NCBI GenBank assembly: GCA_002452265.1
Contig: DKEW01000086.1
Coordinates: forward strand, 108,029 to 172,028
Reading direction: 5' to 3'
DNA length: 64,000 nt
Source of the DNA: Pelobacter sp. UBA6812
GTDB taxonomy: Bacteria; Desulfobacterota; Desulfuromonadia; Desulfuromonadales; Syntrophotaleaceae
Position numbers and translations under genes: made by a program. Below, piece after piece: positions 9,067-18,497 of this stretch (within the stretch, counting starts at the first letter, position 1; the number at the start of each line of letters is the position of its first letter). The notes beneath the pieces were generated by a model that worked only from the letters and a program-made list of their open reading frames with translations, was not told where the DNA came from and searched no databases.

Positions 9067-10655
9067 CTGTAACTCCCGGTTGGTACAGAACTGATTATGT
9101 GCTCCCCGATGGTAATACCGTCAAGGGCTGCACTCATGATGCCTCCAGCATAACCAGCCCCCTCCCCTGCGGGGAAAAGGCCTGCGTGGGAAACGGACTG
9201 TCCATTAGCCCCGCGCAAAATACGTAATGGCGCCGAGGTGCGGGTCTCAATACCCACAAGTGTCGCCTCGGCGGTAATAAACCCGCGCATGCGCCGGTCA
9301 AAATGGGGTAACGCTCGCCGCAATCCAGTAGTCACAGCAGGGGGCAACCCCTCCGACAGATCGGCTTCGCGCACCCCGGGTCGACAGGAAGAACAAAGAG
9401 GCCCCTGTCCTCGACCCAGAAAATTCAGAAGATTTTGCGCCGGCGCATAAAAATCGCCCCCGCCGAGACTGAAGGCCCGTTGTTCCCAGCGACGCTGAAA
9501 GCGCATCCCGGCAAGCGCATCCTTACCATCAAAATCTTCCGGCCGAACAGCAACAACCAGCGCACTGTTTGATAATTCACCGTCACGGCGCAGGTAACTC
9601 ATGCCATTGACCACCATGCCACCCGGCTCCGAGGAGGCCACAACCACCTCGCCTCCGGGACACATGCAAAAGGAATAAACCCCACGCCCGGTCTGCGGAT
9701 CGTTCCAGGTCAAGGCGTATTCTGCAGTCGGCAAATGCGGATGACGCGCATGGCCGTACTGGATAGCGTTGATCAACCGGGCCGGATGCTCCACCCGGAC
9801 ACCCACCGCAAAAGGTTTGGCTTCCATGGCCACCCCGGAAGCCTGCAACATTTCATAAGTATCCCTGGCACTATGCCCGCAAGCAAGGACCAGACTATCG
9901 CAGGCCATCTCTTCACCGCCGCGCATCATGCCACCCGTGACGCGTCCGTCTTTTACTATTAAGCTGTCGAGACGGGTTTCGTAGCGAATGGTGACGCCAA
10001 GCTTGATAAGCATCTGTCGAAAACGGATCAGCACCAGACGCAAACGGTCTGTGCCGACATGCGGCTTGGCGTCAACCAGGATATCCTCCGGAGCGCCGCA
10101 ATCCACCAATGTCTGCAATACCTGGCGATGCCAAGGATGTTTGATCCTGGTCGTCAGCTTGCCGTCGGAGAAAGTCCCGGCCCCGCCTTCGCCAAAAGCG
10201 ATATTGCTGTCCGAATCGAAAATCCCCTCGCTGCGAAAACGCCGAATATCATGGACCCTGGTTTCCACGCGGCGCCCCCGCTCCACCAAAGTGACTTCCG
10301 CGCCGCTGCGTGCCAGACGCCAGGCGGCAAACAAGCCTGCCGGGCCCATACCGACAACAACAACCCGCCAAGGCTGCTTCAGAGGGACAATCGATGGCTT
10401 AATCCGAGGCTGAACTCTTTGCAGACGAGGATGACTGGCATGACGCTGTAACAAAGCTTCTTCGTCTGCCACTTCGAATTCAATATTGAACACTCTCAAA
10501 ATGCGGGATTTACGCCGGGCATCGATTCCGCGCCGAACAACACACAGTTTGATCAAGAATTCAGGTGCGATACCCAATTCCTGCCCGACCCGTTCAGGAA
10601 GTAAGGCCTCACTTTCATCCAGGTTCAGGGCAATTTCACGCAACAACAGGGACAT
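9063..10655 (-). CDS. FAD-dependent dehydrogenase, COG2509-like
   Basis: This 530-residue flavoprotein has a Rossmann FAD-binding motif VVVGMGPAGLFAAW at about 98-111 and the follow-up VTLVERGRRVETR. FGEGGAGTFSDGKL and the C-terminal GEGAGYAGGIMSAALDG are hallmarks of a widespread uncharacterised FAD dehydrogenase family. The first 90 residues form an N-terminal domain that in the family precedes the FAD fold. Cysteines in CSSCRPG could bind metal or be redox-active. The reaction is unknown. It is the first gene of an apparent operon 9063-6056 and has only a weak ribosome-binding site. Confidence 0.85.
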   Translation of the reverse strand: MSLLLREIALNLDESEALLPERVGQELGIAPEFLIKLCVVRRGIDARRKSRILRVFNIEFEVADEEALLQRHASHPRLQRVQPRIKPSIVPLKQPWRVVVVGMGPAGLFAAWRLARSGAEVTLVERGRRVETRVHDIRRFRSEGIFDSDSNIAFGEGGAGTFSDGKLTTRIKHPWHRQVLQTLVDCGAPEDILVDAKPHVGTDRLRLVLIRFRQMLIKLGVTIRYETRLDSLIVKDGRVTGGMMRGGEEMACDSLVLACGHSARDTYEMLQASGVAMEAKPFAVGVRVEHPARLINAIQYGHARHPHLPTAEYALTWNDPQTGRGVYSFCMCPGGEVVVASSEPGGMVVNGMSYLRRDGELSNSALVVAVRPEDFDGKDALAGMRFQRRWEQRAFSLGGGDFYAPAQNLLNFLGRGQGPLCSSCRPGVREADLSEGLPPAVTTGLRRALPHFDRRMRGFITAEATLVGIETRTSAPLRILRGANGQSVSHAGLFPAGEGAGYAGGIMSAALDGITIGEHIISSVPTGSYR

Positions 10656-10706
10656 AGTGGTGATTCATTTTCCAAAGGGGCTAAGAGACCGTCGCGCAGA
10701 TGACCG

Positions 10707-11882
10707 TCAGTTGCTTTGCCTGGCAAGGGGGAATTCCATATTAAATACGGTTCCCTCCCCTGCGGTACTGCGTACATTGATATGTCCGTGGTAGTTTTTG
10801 ACGATGCGCAGTACCACCGATAGCCCGAACCCGGTACCTTTGGTCTTGGTCGTAAAAAACGGATCGAAAATCTGACTGAGGTTTTCCCGCGGAATACCTC
10901 CCCCGGTATCGGAAACCTCAATGGTCACTTTTTGATCGTCGCACTGAACCGTTACCCCAAGCACGCCGCCATGTTGCATCTCGTAGAGGGAGTTGGCGAA
11001 AAGATTCGTGAAAATCTGCTCTATTTCTCCACTATCCGCCATCATCAACGGCGGCACCTGATCATAATGTTTTTCGACCTTTACTTTGCTGGCTTTGAGC
11101 TGTTCGCCAAAGGTCTCCAAAATGCGATCGATGGTTCCGATCAGGCACACCGGTTCGAGCGTTACCTTCGGCGCCTTGCTGGCGTCAAGAAGCTTAGAAA
11201 GGATCGCATCGATACGATCAACCTCCTGCAGCAATTTATCGATATATCCTGACTTTTCGGTATCATGCGCCAGCACTGGCCTTAAAATCTGGGCGAACAG
11301 GCCAATAGCATTGAGTGGATTGCGAATTTCATGTGCCATGCCTGCCGAAACATGACCCAATGCCGCCAATTTTTCCGCCTGTAGAATTTCGGCGTGGGCT
11401 AATTCAAGCTCACGGGTCTTTTCCGCCACGCGTCTTTCCAGCTCCATGTTCCAGACTTCTATTTCGCTAAGCAGGCGCTCCCGTTCTTCACGCAGTTCCC
11501 GGTTGTGCATTTCAATGCGGCGAATGCGCAATACATTCTCGATTCTTTCAACCAGGTCCTGATTCTTGAATGGTTTGAGAATATAATCGGCCGCTCCTGC
11601 TTTCATCACCTCGACGGCTATCTGTTCGCTGCCTTTGCCGGTCAACATGATCACATAAGTGTCAGGATGAAGGTGGCGCAGGTGTCGCAGGGTCGTCATA
11701 CCATCCATGACAGGCATCATGTAATCGAGCAGCACCAGATCGGGCTTTTCACGCTTTACAACATCGAGACATTCCTGCCCGCTCTGGGCCGTAAGAACCT
11801 CAAAACCACGACTGGTCAACACCATGGTGGCCAGTTGCAGAATAATCGATTCATCATCCACCACAAGAATCCGGTTGGACAT
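10707..11882 (-). CDS. Response regulator-histidine kinase fusion
   Basis: This 391-residue protein has an N-terminal receiver domain (DD near 10, phospho-acceptor in LVLLDYMMPVMDG, lysine in ILKPFKN). A coiled-coil linker follows (about 130-165). Then come a HisKA domain with AGMAHEIRNPLN and a HATPase domain with N box IFTNLFANSLYEM, G1 DTGGGIP and G2 KGTGFGLSVV. There is no membrane segment, so it acts in the cytoplasm. The ATG at 11882 is preferred over the ATG at 11888 because GAGGAG sits 6 bases upstream of it. It likely takes a phosphoryl group at the receiver and relays or gates the kinase. The neighbouring lone receiver at 12713 is a possible partner. Confidence 0.92.
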   Translation of the reverse strand: MSNRILVVDDESIILQLATMVLTSRGFEVLTAQSGQECLDVVKREKPDLVLLDYMMPVMDGMTTLRHLRHLHPDTYVIMLTGKGSEQIAVEVMKAGAADYILKPFKNQDLVERIENVLRIRRIEMHNRELREERERLLSEIEVWNMELERRVAEKTRELELAHAEILQAEKLAALGHVSAGMAHEIRNPLNAIGLFAQILRPVLAHDTEKSGYIDKLLQEVDRIDAILSKLLDASKAPKVTLEPVCLIGTIDRILETFGEQLKASKVKVEKHYDQVPPLMMADSGEIEQIFTNLFANSLYEMQHGGVLGVTVQCDDQKVTIEVSDTGGGIPRENLSQIFDPFFTTKTKGTGFGLSVVLRIVKNYHGHINVRSTAGEGTVFNMEFPLARQSN

Positions 11883-12194
11883 CACCATCTCCTCTGGAAG
11901 CTGAAAACCATCTCAGCCGGGTACGGCGCCACAGCGCAAGGGCATCGGTTCTGCTCTAAAAAACGGCTACTGAAAGAACAACAGGGACCCAGATCTTCAT
12001 GACTATCGTAAAGGAGTGAGACAGCCCGTCCGCCAGTATACATCTTTGGTGAATATGGTATTAGCTGTATCTTTAAATTAAATAGTCACCCGACAAGCAT
12101 GAGCCCCATGCCAATTTTCAAGGATACCCTTGCACAAATCGATTATGCAAGGGGGAAATATTCGAAGGCGGCAACCTGATAGTCACCGCCATCA
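11883..12194. other. Intergenic leader with a CCCTTGCA...TGCAAGGG inverted repeat
   Basis: About 310 bp upstream of the hybrid kinase contain no convincing gene. The one clear structure is a perfect 8-bp inverted repeat, CCCTTGCA (12127-12134) and TGCAAGGG (12146-12153), with an 11-base AT-rich spacer. It could be an operator or a transcript hairpin. The sequence around 12050-12100 is AT-rich and may hold the kinase promoter. Confidence 0.35.
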
Positions 12195-12225
12195 AAGAAA
12201 AAGGGCGACCGATAGTCGCCCTTCG
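12195..12225 (-). terminator. Intrinsic terminator of the usp gene
   Basis: On the minus strand GGGCGACTATCGGTCGCCC is a perfect stem-loop followed by TTTTTCTTTG. It lies 23 bp after the stop of the universal stress protein gene. Confidence 0.85.
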
Positions 12226-12247
12226 ATGTCAGAAGCTATGTATGGGA

Positions 12248-12694
12248 TCAACCAGGAACGCGAATAGTCATAACCGGCACAGGGGATTTGCGTACCACCT
12301 TCTCCGCGGTACTGCCAAACAGAACGTGATCCAGCCCTGAACGACCTTGCGTACCCATGATGATCAGATCGGCAGAAAGTTCCTCGGCCTTTTTGATGAT
12401 CTCGTCGTAAGGAATACCTGGCACGATAAAAGTCTGATAATTTTCGTAGTCACTGACATGCAAGCGGCAGAACTTTTCCATCATCTTGCGGGCCCCTTCC
12501 TCGATCTCTTCCTCCAGTGATTCAAAAGAGATGTGAGGAACATAGAAGCCACGGAGATCCACCGGTTCATTAATGATATGCACAATGGCAAGCAACGATT
12601 GATATTTACGCGCCATGGCAAGAGCATAGTCAAACGCGTACTCGGAGTTTTCCGAAAAGTCGGTGGCGAAAAGTATCGTTTTGAATTCTTTCAT
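12248..12694 (-). CDS. Universal stress protein, UspA family
   Basis: This 148-residue single-domain Usp starts with ILFATDFSENSEYAFDYAL and ends with GTQGRSGLDHVLFGSTAEKV, the G-2X-G-9X-G-(S/T) motif of ATP-binding Usp proteins. Its precise stress role is unknown. GGGGAG lies 5 bases upstream of the ATG. It follows the receiver gene by 18 bp and ends at an intrinsic terminator, so the two form a two-gene operon driven by the promoter at 13130-13157. Confidence 0.93.
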   Translation of the reverse strand: MKEFKTILFATDFSENSEYAFDYALAMARKYQSLLAIVHIINEPVDLRGFYVPHISFESLEEEIEEGARKMMEKFCRLHVSDYENYQTFIVPGIPYDEIIKKAEELSADLIIMGTQGRSGLDHVLFGSTAEKVVRKSPVPVMTIRVPG

Positions 12695-12712
12695 TGCTAC
12701 TCCCCAGATAGG

Positions 12713-13102
12713 TCAGTTAGCTTTGCTCGGACGTCCCTCTGTCAGCATCTTGTGCATGATAAATTTGAGTTCATCCACCTTGACAGGTTTGTGTATATAC
12801 TCAAAAGCACCAAGTTGAATGGCCTCAAGGTAGGACTCCACCCCTCCATAGGCGGTCACCATGATAACCCGCGTACTGGGATACCGGCGATTTAACTCGC
12901 GAAGAAAGGTAAGTCCGTTCATTTCCGGCATTTTCAGATCGCTGATCACCACGTTGACTTTATGTTGACGCAAAAACTCCAAGGCCTCGTAGCCATTAGC
13001 AACGCTATCAACCACGTAACCTTCCTGCTGCAGTATCGCACGCAGGGCAATACGGGCGTTTTCTTCATCATCTACAACAAGCACTTTTTCTTGAACCCGC
13101 AC
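12713..13102 (-). CDS. Single-domain response regulator (receiver)
   Basis: This 129-residue protein is almost only a CheY-like receiver: acidic pair VVDDEEN, phosphorylation site VISDLKMPEMNG (Asp about 55), threonine in VTAYGG and lysine in IHKPVK. No output domain is present, so it probably works through protein-protein contact or phosphorelay, possibly with the hybrid kinase at 10707. The start is GTG with GAGGGGG upstream. It is co-transcribed with the usp gene. Confidence 0.92.
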   Translation of the reverse strand: MRVQEKVLVVDDEENARIALRAILQQEGYVVDSVANGYEALEFLRQHKVNVVISDLKMPEMNGLTFLRELNRRYPSTRVIMVTAYGGVESYLEAIQLGAFEYIHKPVKVDELKFIMHKMLTEGRPSKAN

Positions 13103-13129
13103 GGCTACCCCCTCGTTGATTTTGCCTAA

Positions 13130-13157
13130 AGCATACCATCGAGGGCTGGACTGTCAA
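13130..13157 (-). promoter_or_regulatory. Sigma70-type promoter for receiver-usp operon
   Basis: On the minus strand TTGACA (13152-13157) and TATGCT (13130-13135) are separated by 16 bp. The start codon lies 28 bp downstream of the -10 box. The match to both consensus boxes is strong. Confidence 0.65.
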
Positions 13158-13245
13158 GCCGATCCATAATCTTTAAATAATATGATTTTTTTATTAATTT
13201 CGGCTACTTGCATACTACAAAGAGAAACTCTCTGCCGCTCTGATA

Positions 13246-14073
13246 TCATCGCATAAACCAAAACCGGCAAAGCTGTTCCACCAACCCGGAAAGCTCGGCA
13301 GCACCAAGGCGCCCGGACGCGAGAACATCCTCATGACACAGCTGTTGATTTCCTAATCCCGCAGCACGGTTGGTGATAAAACTGAGGCCCACAACTTCCA
13401 TTTTCAGAAATTTTGCCATAATCGCCTCGGGAACCAGAGACATGGAAACGGCATCGGCGCCAAGCTGTTGCAGAGCACGCACTTCCGCCGGAGTTTCGTA
13501 AGATGGCCCGGGCACCGCAGCCAGAACCCCTTGATGAAGGGAGCCTCCCTGAGACAATGCTTCGGATTGTAGAGGAGGAAAAAGATCGTTCTGATAAAGG
13601 TAGGTCAAATCGATAAACGTATCGCCGTCAAGTCCGCGAAGGGGATTGTCGCCAAGCAGATTAAGGTGGTCGCTGACAAACATAAAACGGCCGGGAACCA
13701 GATCTGCGTGAATCCCGCCCACGGCATTGGTCAAAAGCATGCGAGTGCAACCCAAAGCGTGGGCCAAACGCACAGGGATGGCCGCCTGCCAGGCGGATAG
13801 GCCCTGATACATATGGAAACGTCCTTGAAATATCAGGGTCTTGCGACCATGCAGGGTACCGGCGACCAAGTGGCCAGCATGCCCCGCCACGGCACCGACT
13901 GGAAAACAGGAGAAGGTCTTGTATTCCCACATCTTAGCTTGGTCAACCTCGGCCACAAACTGCCCAAGGCCAGATCCCAGGATAATAGCAAGGTCAAACG
14001 GATCAATTCCCAGTTGGTCGCGTACCGCAGAGACCACCTCTGCCAAGTTTTCATCAGGGTTGTGAGGTCTCAT
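13246..14073 (-). CDS. Purine nucleoside phosphorylase (inosine/guanosine type)
   Basis: This 275-residue trimeric-type PNP performs phosphorolysis of purine nucleosides in salvage. Motifs are ILGSGLGQF (phosphate serine), GHAGHLVAGTLHG, QGRFHMYQG, TNAVGGIH, PGPSYETPAEVRAL and MSLVPEAI. The asparagine in SFITNRAAG is the residue that typifies 6-oxopurine (Ino/Guo) specificity, in contrast to the MtnP paralogue at 15811. The ATG overlaps the end of rodZ by 20 bp; no strong ribosome-binding site is seen, which suggests coupled translation. Confidence 0.92.
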   Translation of the reverse strand: MRPHNPDENLAEVVSAVRDQLGIDPFDLAIILGSGLGQFVAEVDQAKMWEYKTFSCFPVGAVAGHAGHLVAGTLHGRKTLIFQGRFHMYQGLSAWQAAIPVRLAHALGCTRMLLTNAVGGIHADLVPGRFMFVSDHLNLLGDNPLRGLDGDTFIDLTYLYQNDLFPPLQSEALSQGGSLHQGVLAAVPGPSYETPAEVRALQQLGADAVSMSLVPEAIMAKFLKMEVVGLSFITNRAAGLGNQQLCHEDVLASGRLGAAELSGLVEQLCRFWFMR

Positions 14074-14989
14074 TTTGGTTTTCCACAGTCAATGTCGCTA
14101 TGGACCCGTTGGGTACGGACTCTGCCGGGTGACCAAGAATCACCAGACAAGTGTCTGGCAGATCAAGTTCACGGTCGTCAAGCCAAGCTTTAGAGCCTCC
14201 CTGGATATTTAACCGAATTTCCGCGAAATCACTCACGGTCCAATCGACTTGTGTACCAGGCTGCATATCATAGTTTTGCAATGGTCGCCGATCGGCTTCA
14301 ATTTCCACCCATCCGGTTCCTTGTGATTCAATCCGGAAAACGCCCCCGCCAGTGGGCAGCGACAAGTTAATTGTTTGAAGCATCGCGTCACTCTTTTGAG
14401 AAATTACGGGCGAACTTTTCTCGACAATCGGTGGTGTTTGCTCTGGCTTTGACGCATAGCTATTGGACACGGAATCCGACATGGCCGCACCGGCAGGTTC
14501 TGCAGCAGCGCTTTCAGCAACTGGAATGTCTTCAACGCGCTCAGGCAACCCGGAGCGAACTCCCTTGTTATGGGACAGGTACCAGACAGCGGCGATCAGC
14601 AACATAACGATAACAGGCCACAACAAACGACCAAAGCGCTGTTTACTGGCAAACCTGATTTTTATGCGGGCCCCTTCAGAGTCCATGTGACGGTAAGACG
14701 CGTTCTGGAGCGGTTGGTTGGCCAGACGATAGTCCTGCACAATAGAATCCGCATCGAGTTCCAGTAAAGTGGCATATTGTCGGAGAAAACCGATGGCATA
14801 AGGGAGAGCCGGTAATTTTTCATAGTCACCGTTCTCAAACGCCTGCAGAAAAGACCGGCGAATGTGGGTGCGTTCAGCCACGCTTTCCAAACTTAAACCA
14901 CAAGCCTCGCGCCGGGAAAGCAGCAACGCTCCCAATTCCGGTTTTTGTGGCGTTTCTGCGGTAATTTCTTCGGTTGTTTTTTCTTGCAT
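14054..14989 (-). CDS. RodZ-like HTH and DUF4115 membrane protein
   Basis: The 311-residue protein has an N-terminal cytoplasmic Xre-type helix-turn-helix (about 20-80, LLLSRREACGLSLESVAERT), then a single membrane span near 120-139 (LLWPVIVMLLIAAVWYL). A low-complexity periplasmic linker and a C-terminal beta domain of the DUF4115 type follow. RodZ links MreB to the rod-shape cell-wall machinery. The ATG at 14989 has GAGGG 8 bases upstream and is preferred over the GTG at 15004. The gene lies between a PilF-like gene and punA, close to rlmN, as rodZ does in many Proteobacteria. Confidence 0.85.
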   Translation of the reverse strand: MQEKTTEEITAETPQKPELGALLLSRREACGLSLESVAERTHIRRSFLQAFENGDYEKLPALPYAIGFLRQYATLLELDADSIVQDYRLANQPLQNASYRHMDSEGARIKIRFASKQRFGRLLWPVIVMLLIAAVWYLSHNKGVRSGLPERVEDIPVAESAAAEPAGAAMSDSVSNSYASKPEQTPPIVEKSSPVISQKSDAMLQTINLSLPTGGGVFRIESQGTGWVEIEADRRPLQNYDMQPGTQVDWTVSDFAEIRLNIQGGSKAWLDDRELDLPDTCLVILGHPAESVPNGSIATLTVENQNETSQP

Positions 14990-15000
14990 AACGCTTGCCC

Positions 15001-15768
15001 TCACTGCAACATATCGAGGTAATCGTTGGCCCGCTGTCCCATTTCCGATTCAGGGAGCAGTTGCCGGACCTTGATAAATGCCTGCCGAGCCTGCTCCATA
15101 TCGCCATTTTTCATAAAAGCCAGCCCCATCAAGAAATGCAGGCGAGCATAATCAGGGGCCAGAACCAGGGCCTTGCGATATTCCCGCAAGCCCCTGTCAA
15201 TCTGCCCCATAGCTGTCAAGACTTCGCCGAGACGAACATAAGCCTCCACATACCTGGAATTCTTGCTCAACGCCTCCCGGTAGGCGGCCACAGCGCCCGG
15301 ATAATCATTTTTGAGAAAGTGCGCTATGCCGATACCGGTCAAAGGGATCTCAGGATTGGGAAACAACAGATTACCGGCAGCCTTTTGGAGATTGACCAGT
15401 GCATCGTCCGGGCGTTGCATATCAAGGTACAAAGCTCCCAGGTTGTTGTAATAGCGCGGCTCATCGGAGCGCATCTCAATAGCCTTCAAATAGTGCTTCT
15501 CCGCTTCGGCAAAGGCACCTTTGCGTTGATAAGCCTGGGCCAGACCTTCCTGGATGTCAGGATCTCGCTTATCGATTCTTTCCGCCTCAAGAAACTTGGC
15601 CAAAGCCATGGTCGGATTGTTGTTTTTCAGCTCGGCAACGCCAAGCGTATAATGCACCTTGGCATTTTGTGTCACATCCCTGTGCCTACTATTGGACGAG
15701 GTGCATCCGTTTACCAGCAGGGCAATCGCCAAACATCCCCAGCCTAAAAACCTTACCTTTGGAACCAT
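15001..15768 (-). CDS. TPR lipoprotein, PilF/PilW-like
   Basis: This 255-residue protein has a lipoprotein signal (lipobox LLVNGC) and then five to six tetratricopeptide repeats. In other bacteria this type is the pilotin PilF/PilW, which helps the PilQ secretin assemble; the gene position beside rlmN and rodZ supports that, but no pilus genes lie in this window. The ATG at 15768 has GGAGG upstream. It ends just before rodZ. A general TPR scaffold role cannot be excluded. Confidence 0.8.
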   Translation of the reverse strand: MVPKVRFLGWGCLAIALLVNGCTSSNSRHRDVTQNAKVHYTLGVAELKNNNPTMALAKFLEAERIDKRDPDIQEGLAQAYQRKGAFAEAEKHYLKAIEMRSDEPRYYNNLGALYLDMQRPDDALVNLQKAAGNLLFPNPEIPLTGIGIAHFLKNDYPGAVAAYREALSKNSRYVEAYVRLGEVLTAMGQIDRGLREYRKALVLAPDYARLHFLMGLAFMKNGDMEQARQAFIKVRQLLPESEMGQRANDYLDMLQ

Positions 15769-15810
15769 GGTCACCTCCACCTCGGCAAAACCGGGGATGG
15801 CAAATTACAT

Positions 15811-16674
15811 TCAAAGATATTTATCGAGAAGCAAACCCAGTTTCGTGCGTGTGGCTGCCGGAATGGCATCCGGTGAGGTCATGATGGCAAAACGCAAGGC
15901 TTCGTTGCATTGACAACTGCGCACATTGACCATACTGCGGACGGATTCACGGATGATCTGACGGGCGGTGACCACATTCTGCTTTATGATGGCCACCACT
16001 GCATCGACAGACACATCGTCATGCCCTTCATGCCAGCAGTCATAATCCGTGGCAAGAGCTACCGTGCCATAACAGATTTCCGCCTCGCGAGCCAGGCGTG
16101 CTTCGGGAACATTGGTCATGCCGATGATATCCACCCCCCAACTGCGATAAATTTTTGATTCAGCTCGGGTGGAAAAATTGGGTCCTTCGATACACAGGTA
16201 GGTGCCACCTTCGTGAACGGTAGCTCCGACCCGCCGGGCAGCTTCGGCAAGCACCCGCGACAAGTCATGACATACCGGGTCGGCAAACTGCACATGCCCG
16301 ACAATTCCTTCACCGAAAAACGTCGATTGGCGCTTGCCCTGGGTGCGATCGAAAAACTGATCGGGAATGACAATGTGCCCCGGAACGATCTGTTCGCGCA
16401 TACTGCCAACCGCCGATACGGAAATGATGCGCTCCACCCCAAGCTGTTTCATCCCATGGATATTGGCCCGGTAGGGAACTTCGGACGGCAATAACCGATG
16501 CCCGCGGCCATGCCTGGGAAGAAAAACCATTTTCACCCCATCCAGCACGCCGGTAATAAAAGCATCAGAGGGCGCACCGAATGGCGTATCCAGCACAACC
16601 TCACGTACCTCGGTCAGCTCTTCCATCTCGTACAAACCGCTGCCGCCGATAACCCCTATGACTGCCTGTTTCAT
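15811..16674 (-). CDS. mtnP: S-methyl-5'-thioadenosine phosphorylase
   Basis: This enzyme splits methylthioadenosine to adenine and methylthioribose 1-phosphate in polyamine/SAM salvage. Motifs are IGGSGLYEM, the phosphate loop [36 protein letters not shown] and [24 protein letters not shown] carries the aspartates that mark 6-aminopurine recognition. The ATG overlaps the rlmN stop by 4 bp (ATGA). The usual length is near 285 residues, as here (287). Confidence 0.94.
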   Translation of the reverse strand: MKQAVIGVIGGSGLYEMEELTEVREVVLDTPFGAPSDAFITGVLDGVKMVFLPRHGRGHRLLPSEVPYRANIHGMKQLGVERIISVSAVGSMREQIVPGHIVIPDQFFDRTQGKRQSTFFGEGIVGHVQFADPVCHDLSRVLAEAARRVGATVHEGGTYLCIEGPNFSTRAESKIYRSWGVDIIGMTNVPEARLAREAEICYGTVALATDYDCWHEGHDDVSVDAVVAIIKQNVVTARQIIRESVRSMVNVRSCQCNEALRFAIMTSPDAIPAATRTKLGLLLDKYL

Positions 16675-17774
16675 TTACCGTTGCCTTTCTCAAGTGGATG
16701 ATGATCGTTGGCAGCGTCTTCTCCGGCAACTTGCCGATCCTGCATCGGGGCGCGTTTGCCCTTGAGCTGCCCACAAGCGGCGGAAATATCCTGCCCTTTG
16801 CTGGCACGACGGATAGCCACCATACCGCGATCCAGCAAATGCCCCTGGAATCGCGTCACACGATCCCCTGTGGGCGCTTTAAAAGGTGAGGCGGAATGTT
16901 CATTGAACGGAATGAGATTGACCTTGGCCTTAACTCCGTGCAACAGCTTCACCAACCGCCGTGCGTCTTGATCGGAGTCGTTGACCCCGCGAATAAGAAT
17001 ATATTCGAAAGTGATGCGTTGTCTTGGCTCCAGGGGAAATTGCCGGCAGGCATCCATAAGCTGCCCCAGAGGATAACGCCGATTGATGGGCATGAGCTGG
17101 TTGCGTACCTCATCGGTGGTGGCATTAAGCGACACCGCCAGGTTAACGCGAATGCGCTGTCCCAACTCAAGCATTTCCGGCACCAGACCGGCCGTCGACA
17201 GAGTTACCTTACGGGGACTGAACGCGAGGCCTTCGGTCAAATAGAATATTTGCAAAGCCTTGACAACGTTGTCGAGATTGTGCAGCGGCTCGCCCATGCC
17301 CATCAACACGATATTGTTTACGGGCCCATCGGCCAAGGCGGCACAAACCTGATTGACAATCTCACCGGGGGTAAGGTTTCGTTTTAATCCAAAACTGCCG
17401 GTATGGCAGAATACACATCCCATGGCGCATCCGACCTGCGTCGAAATACACAACGTGGCGCGGTTTTCCTCCATGGGGATACGCACGGTTTCGATGGTTT
17501 CGCCGTCTTCCAGGCGGAACAAATACTTGCGGGTTCCATCCTTGCTGTCTTCCGTAACTTCGGGTTCCAGATGGCTGATGCGGGCACGCTGCTGCAATTC
17601 CGTACGCAAGGCTTTGGACAGATCGCTCATGGCCTCAAAATTATTAACCATGCGGCCATACATCCAACGCATGACCTGGCTGGCTCGGAATCGCTCCTTG
17701 CCCATGCCGGCCAAAAATTCTGTCAACTCTTCCAGGGTGAGATTCTTAAGATCGATTCGTGTATCGTGATCCAT
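16671..17774 (-). CDS. rlmN: Dual-specificity rRNA/tRNA adenine C2-methyltransferase
   Basis: This radical-SAM enzyme methylates C2 of A2503 in 23S rRNA and A37 of some tRNAs. The Fe-S motif is CAMGCVFC. The second cysteine pair used for the methylation mechanism includes the one in SAACGQL near residue 340. [15 protein letters not shown] and [16 protein letters not shown] are family landmarks. About 30 polar residues follow the conserved GQL end, longer than usual, and run to the mtnP start. The ATG at 17774 is chosen; a TTG directly before it gives the longer reading. Confidence 0.95.
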   Translation of the reverse strand: MDHDTRIDLKNLTLEELTEFLAGMGKERFRASQVMRWMYGRMVNNFEAMSDLSKALRTELQQRARISHLEPEVTEDSKDGTRKYLFRLEDGETIETVRIPMEENRATLCISTQVGCAMGCVFCHTGSFGLKRNLTPGEIVNQVCAALADGPVNNIVLMGMGEPLHNLDNVVKALQIFYLTEGLAFSPRKVTLSTAGLVPEMLELGQRIRVNLAVSLNATTDEVRNQLMPINRRYPLGQLMDACRQFPLEPRQRITFEYILIRGVNDSDQDARRLVKLLHGVKAKVNLIPFNEHSASPFKAPTGDRVTRFQGHLLDRGMVAIRRASKGQDISAACGQLKGKRAPMQDRQVAGEDAANDHHPLEKGNGK

Positions 17775-17866
17775 CAATATTTTCCATGCAACGGTGCAAA
17801 CCGCGAAATTCTAAGAAATGCTTAAAAAAATACTTTTGCAGAAATTCATAAGATGGCCAAACCATC

Positions 17867-17900
17867 AAAAAAAGCCCTCCGATTGTATCTGAAGGGCTTT
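17867..17900 (-). terminator. Intrinsic terminator downstream of ndk
   Basis: On the minus strand AAAGCCCTTC and GAGGGCTTT pair around an 11-base loop and are followed by a run of T. It lies about 47 bp after the ndk stop and isolates ndk from rlmN. Confidence 0.85.
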
Positions 17901-17946
17901 CCGGGCACAAGGCCCTATATAACTTAAGAAAAACGGTAAAAAAAGC

Positions 17947-18360
17947 TCAAAGCAGCTCCATCCCCGAAAAGAAATAACCCACCTCGAATGCAGCGGTTTC
18001 CGGAGCGTCGGAGCCATGCACCGCATTGCGCCCCAGCGATGTTCCAAATTCCTTGCGCAAGGTACCGGCCTGGGCATCCGCAGGGTTGGTGGCCCCCATC
18101 AGGTCACGCCACTTGCGAATAGCGCCTTCGGCTTCCAGCACCAGAGCGAGACACGGACCGCTACTCATGAAACCTTTGAGGTCATCAAAAAAAGGTCTGT
18201 CTTTATGCACATAATAAAAACCGGCAGCCTGTTCTTCGCTCAGGTTCAGCTTCTTCATGCCAACAATACAAAAACCTTCCTCATAAATACGGGCCAGGAT
18301 ACGACCGGCGTGACCTGCAGCAAAGGCGTCAGGTTTGACAATAGCAAAGGTTCTTTCCAT
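17947..18360 (-). CDS. ndk: Nucleoside diphosphate kinase
   Basis: This enzyme balances NTP and dNTP pools by phosphohistidine transfer. The 137 residues match the family length. [11 protein letters not shown] is the N-terminal motif, and the active-site histidine is in [14 protein letters not shown]. The ATG at 18360 has GGAGAAG upstream and defines the start; the frame is open to 18384. The gene is separate from rlmN by a terminator but keeps the ndk-rlmN neighbourhood seen in other Proteobacteria. Confidence 0.97.
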   Translation of the reverse strand: MERTFAIVKPDAFAAGHAGRILARIYEEGFCIVGMKKLNLSEEQAAGFYYVHKDRPFFDDLKGFMSSGPCLALVLEAEGAIRKWRDLMGATNPADAQAGTLRKEFGTSLGRNAVHGSDAPETAAFEVGYFFSGMELL

Positions 18361-18497
18361 AAAACTTCTCCATATAACGATCAATTATCATACAAACGTA
18401 AAACACGTCTACTACAAGGCCTCGCTGCCTGAATCCAAGGGGACGTCAGCCATCAGGATTATATGCCAGACTGTCGAAATCCCGGGTATAAACTGTT

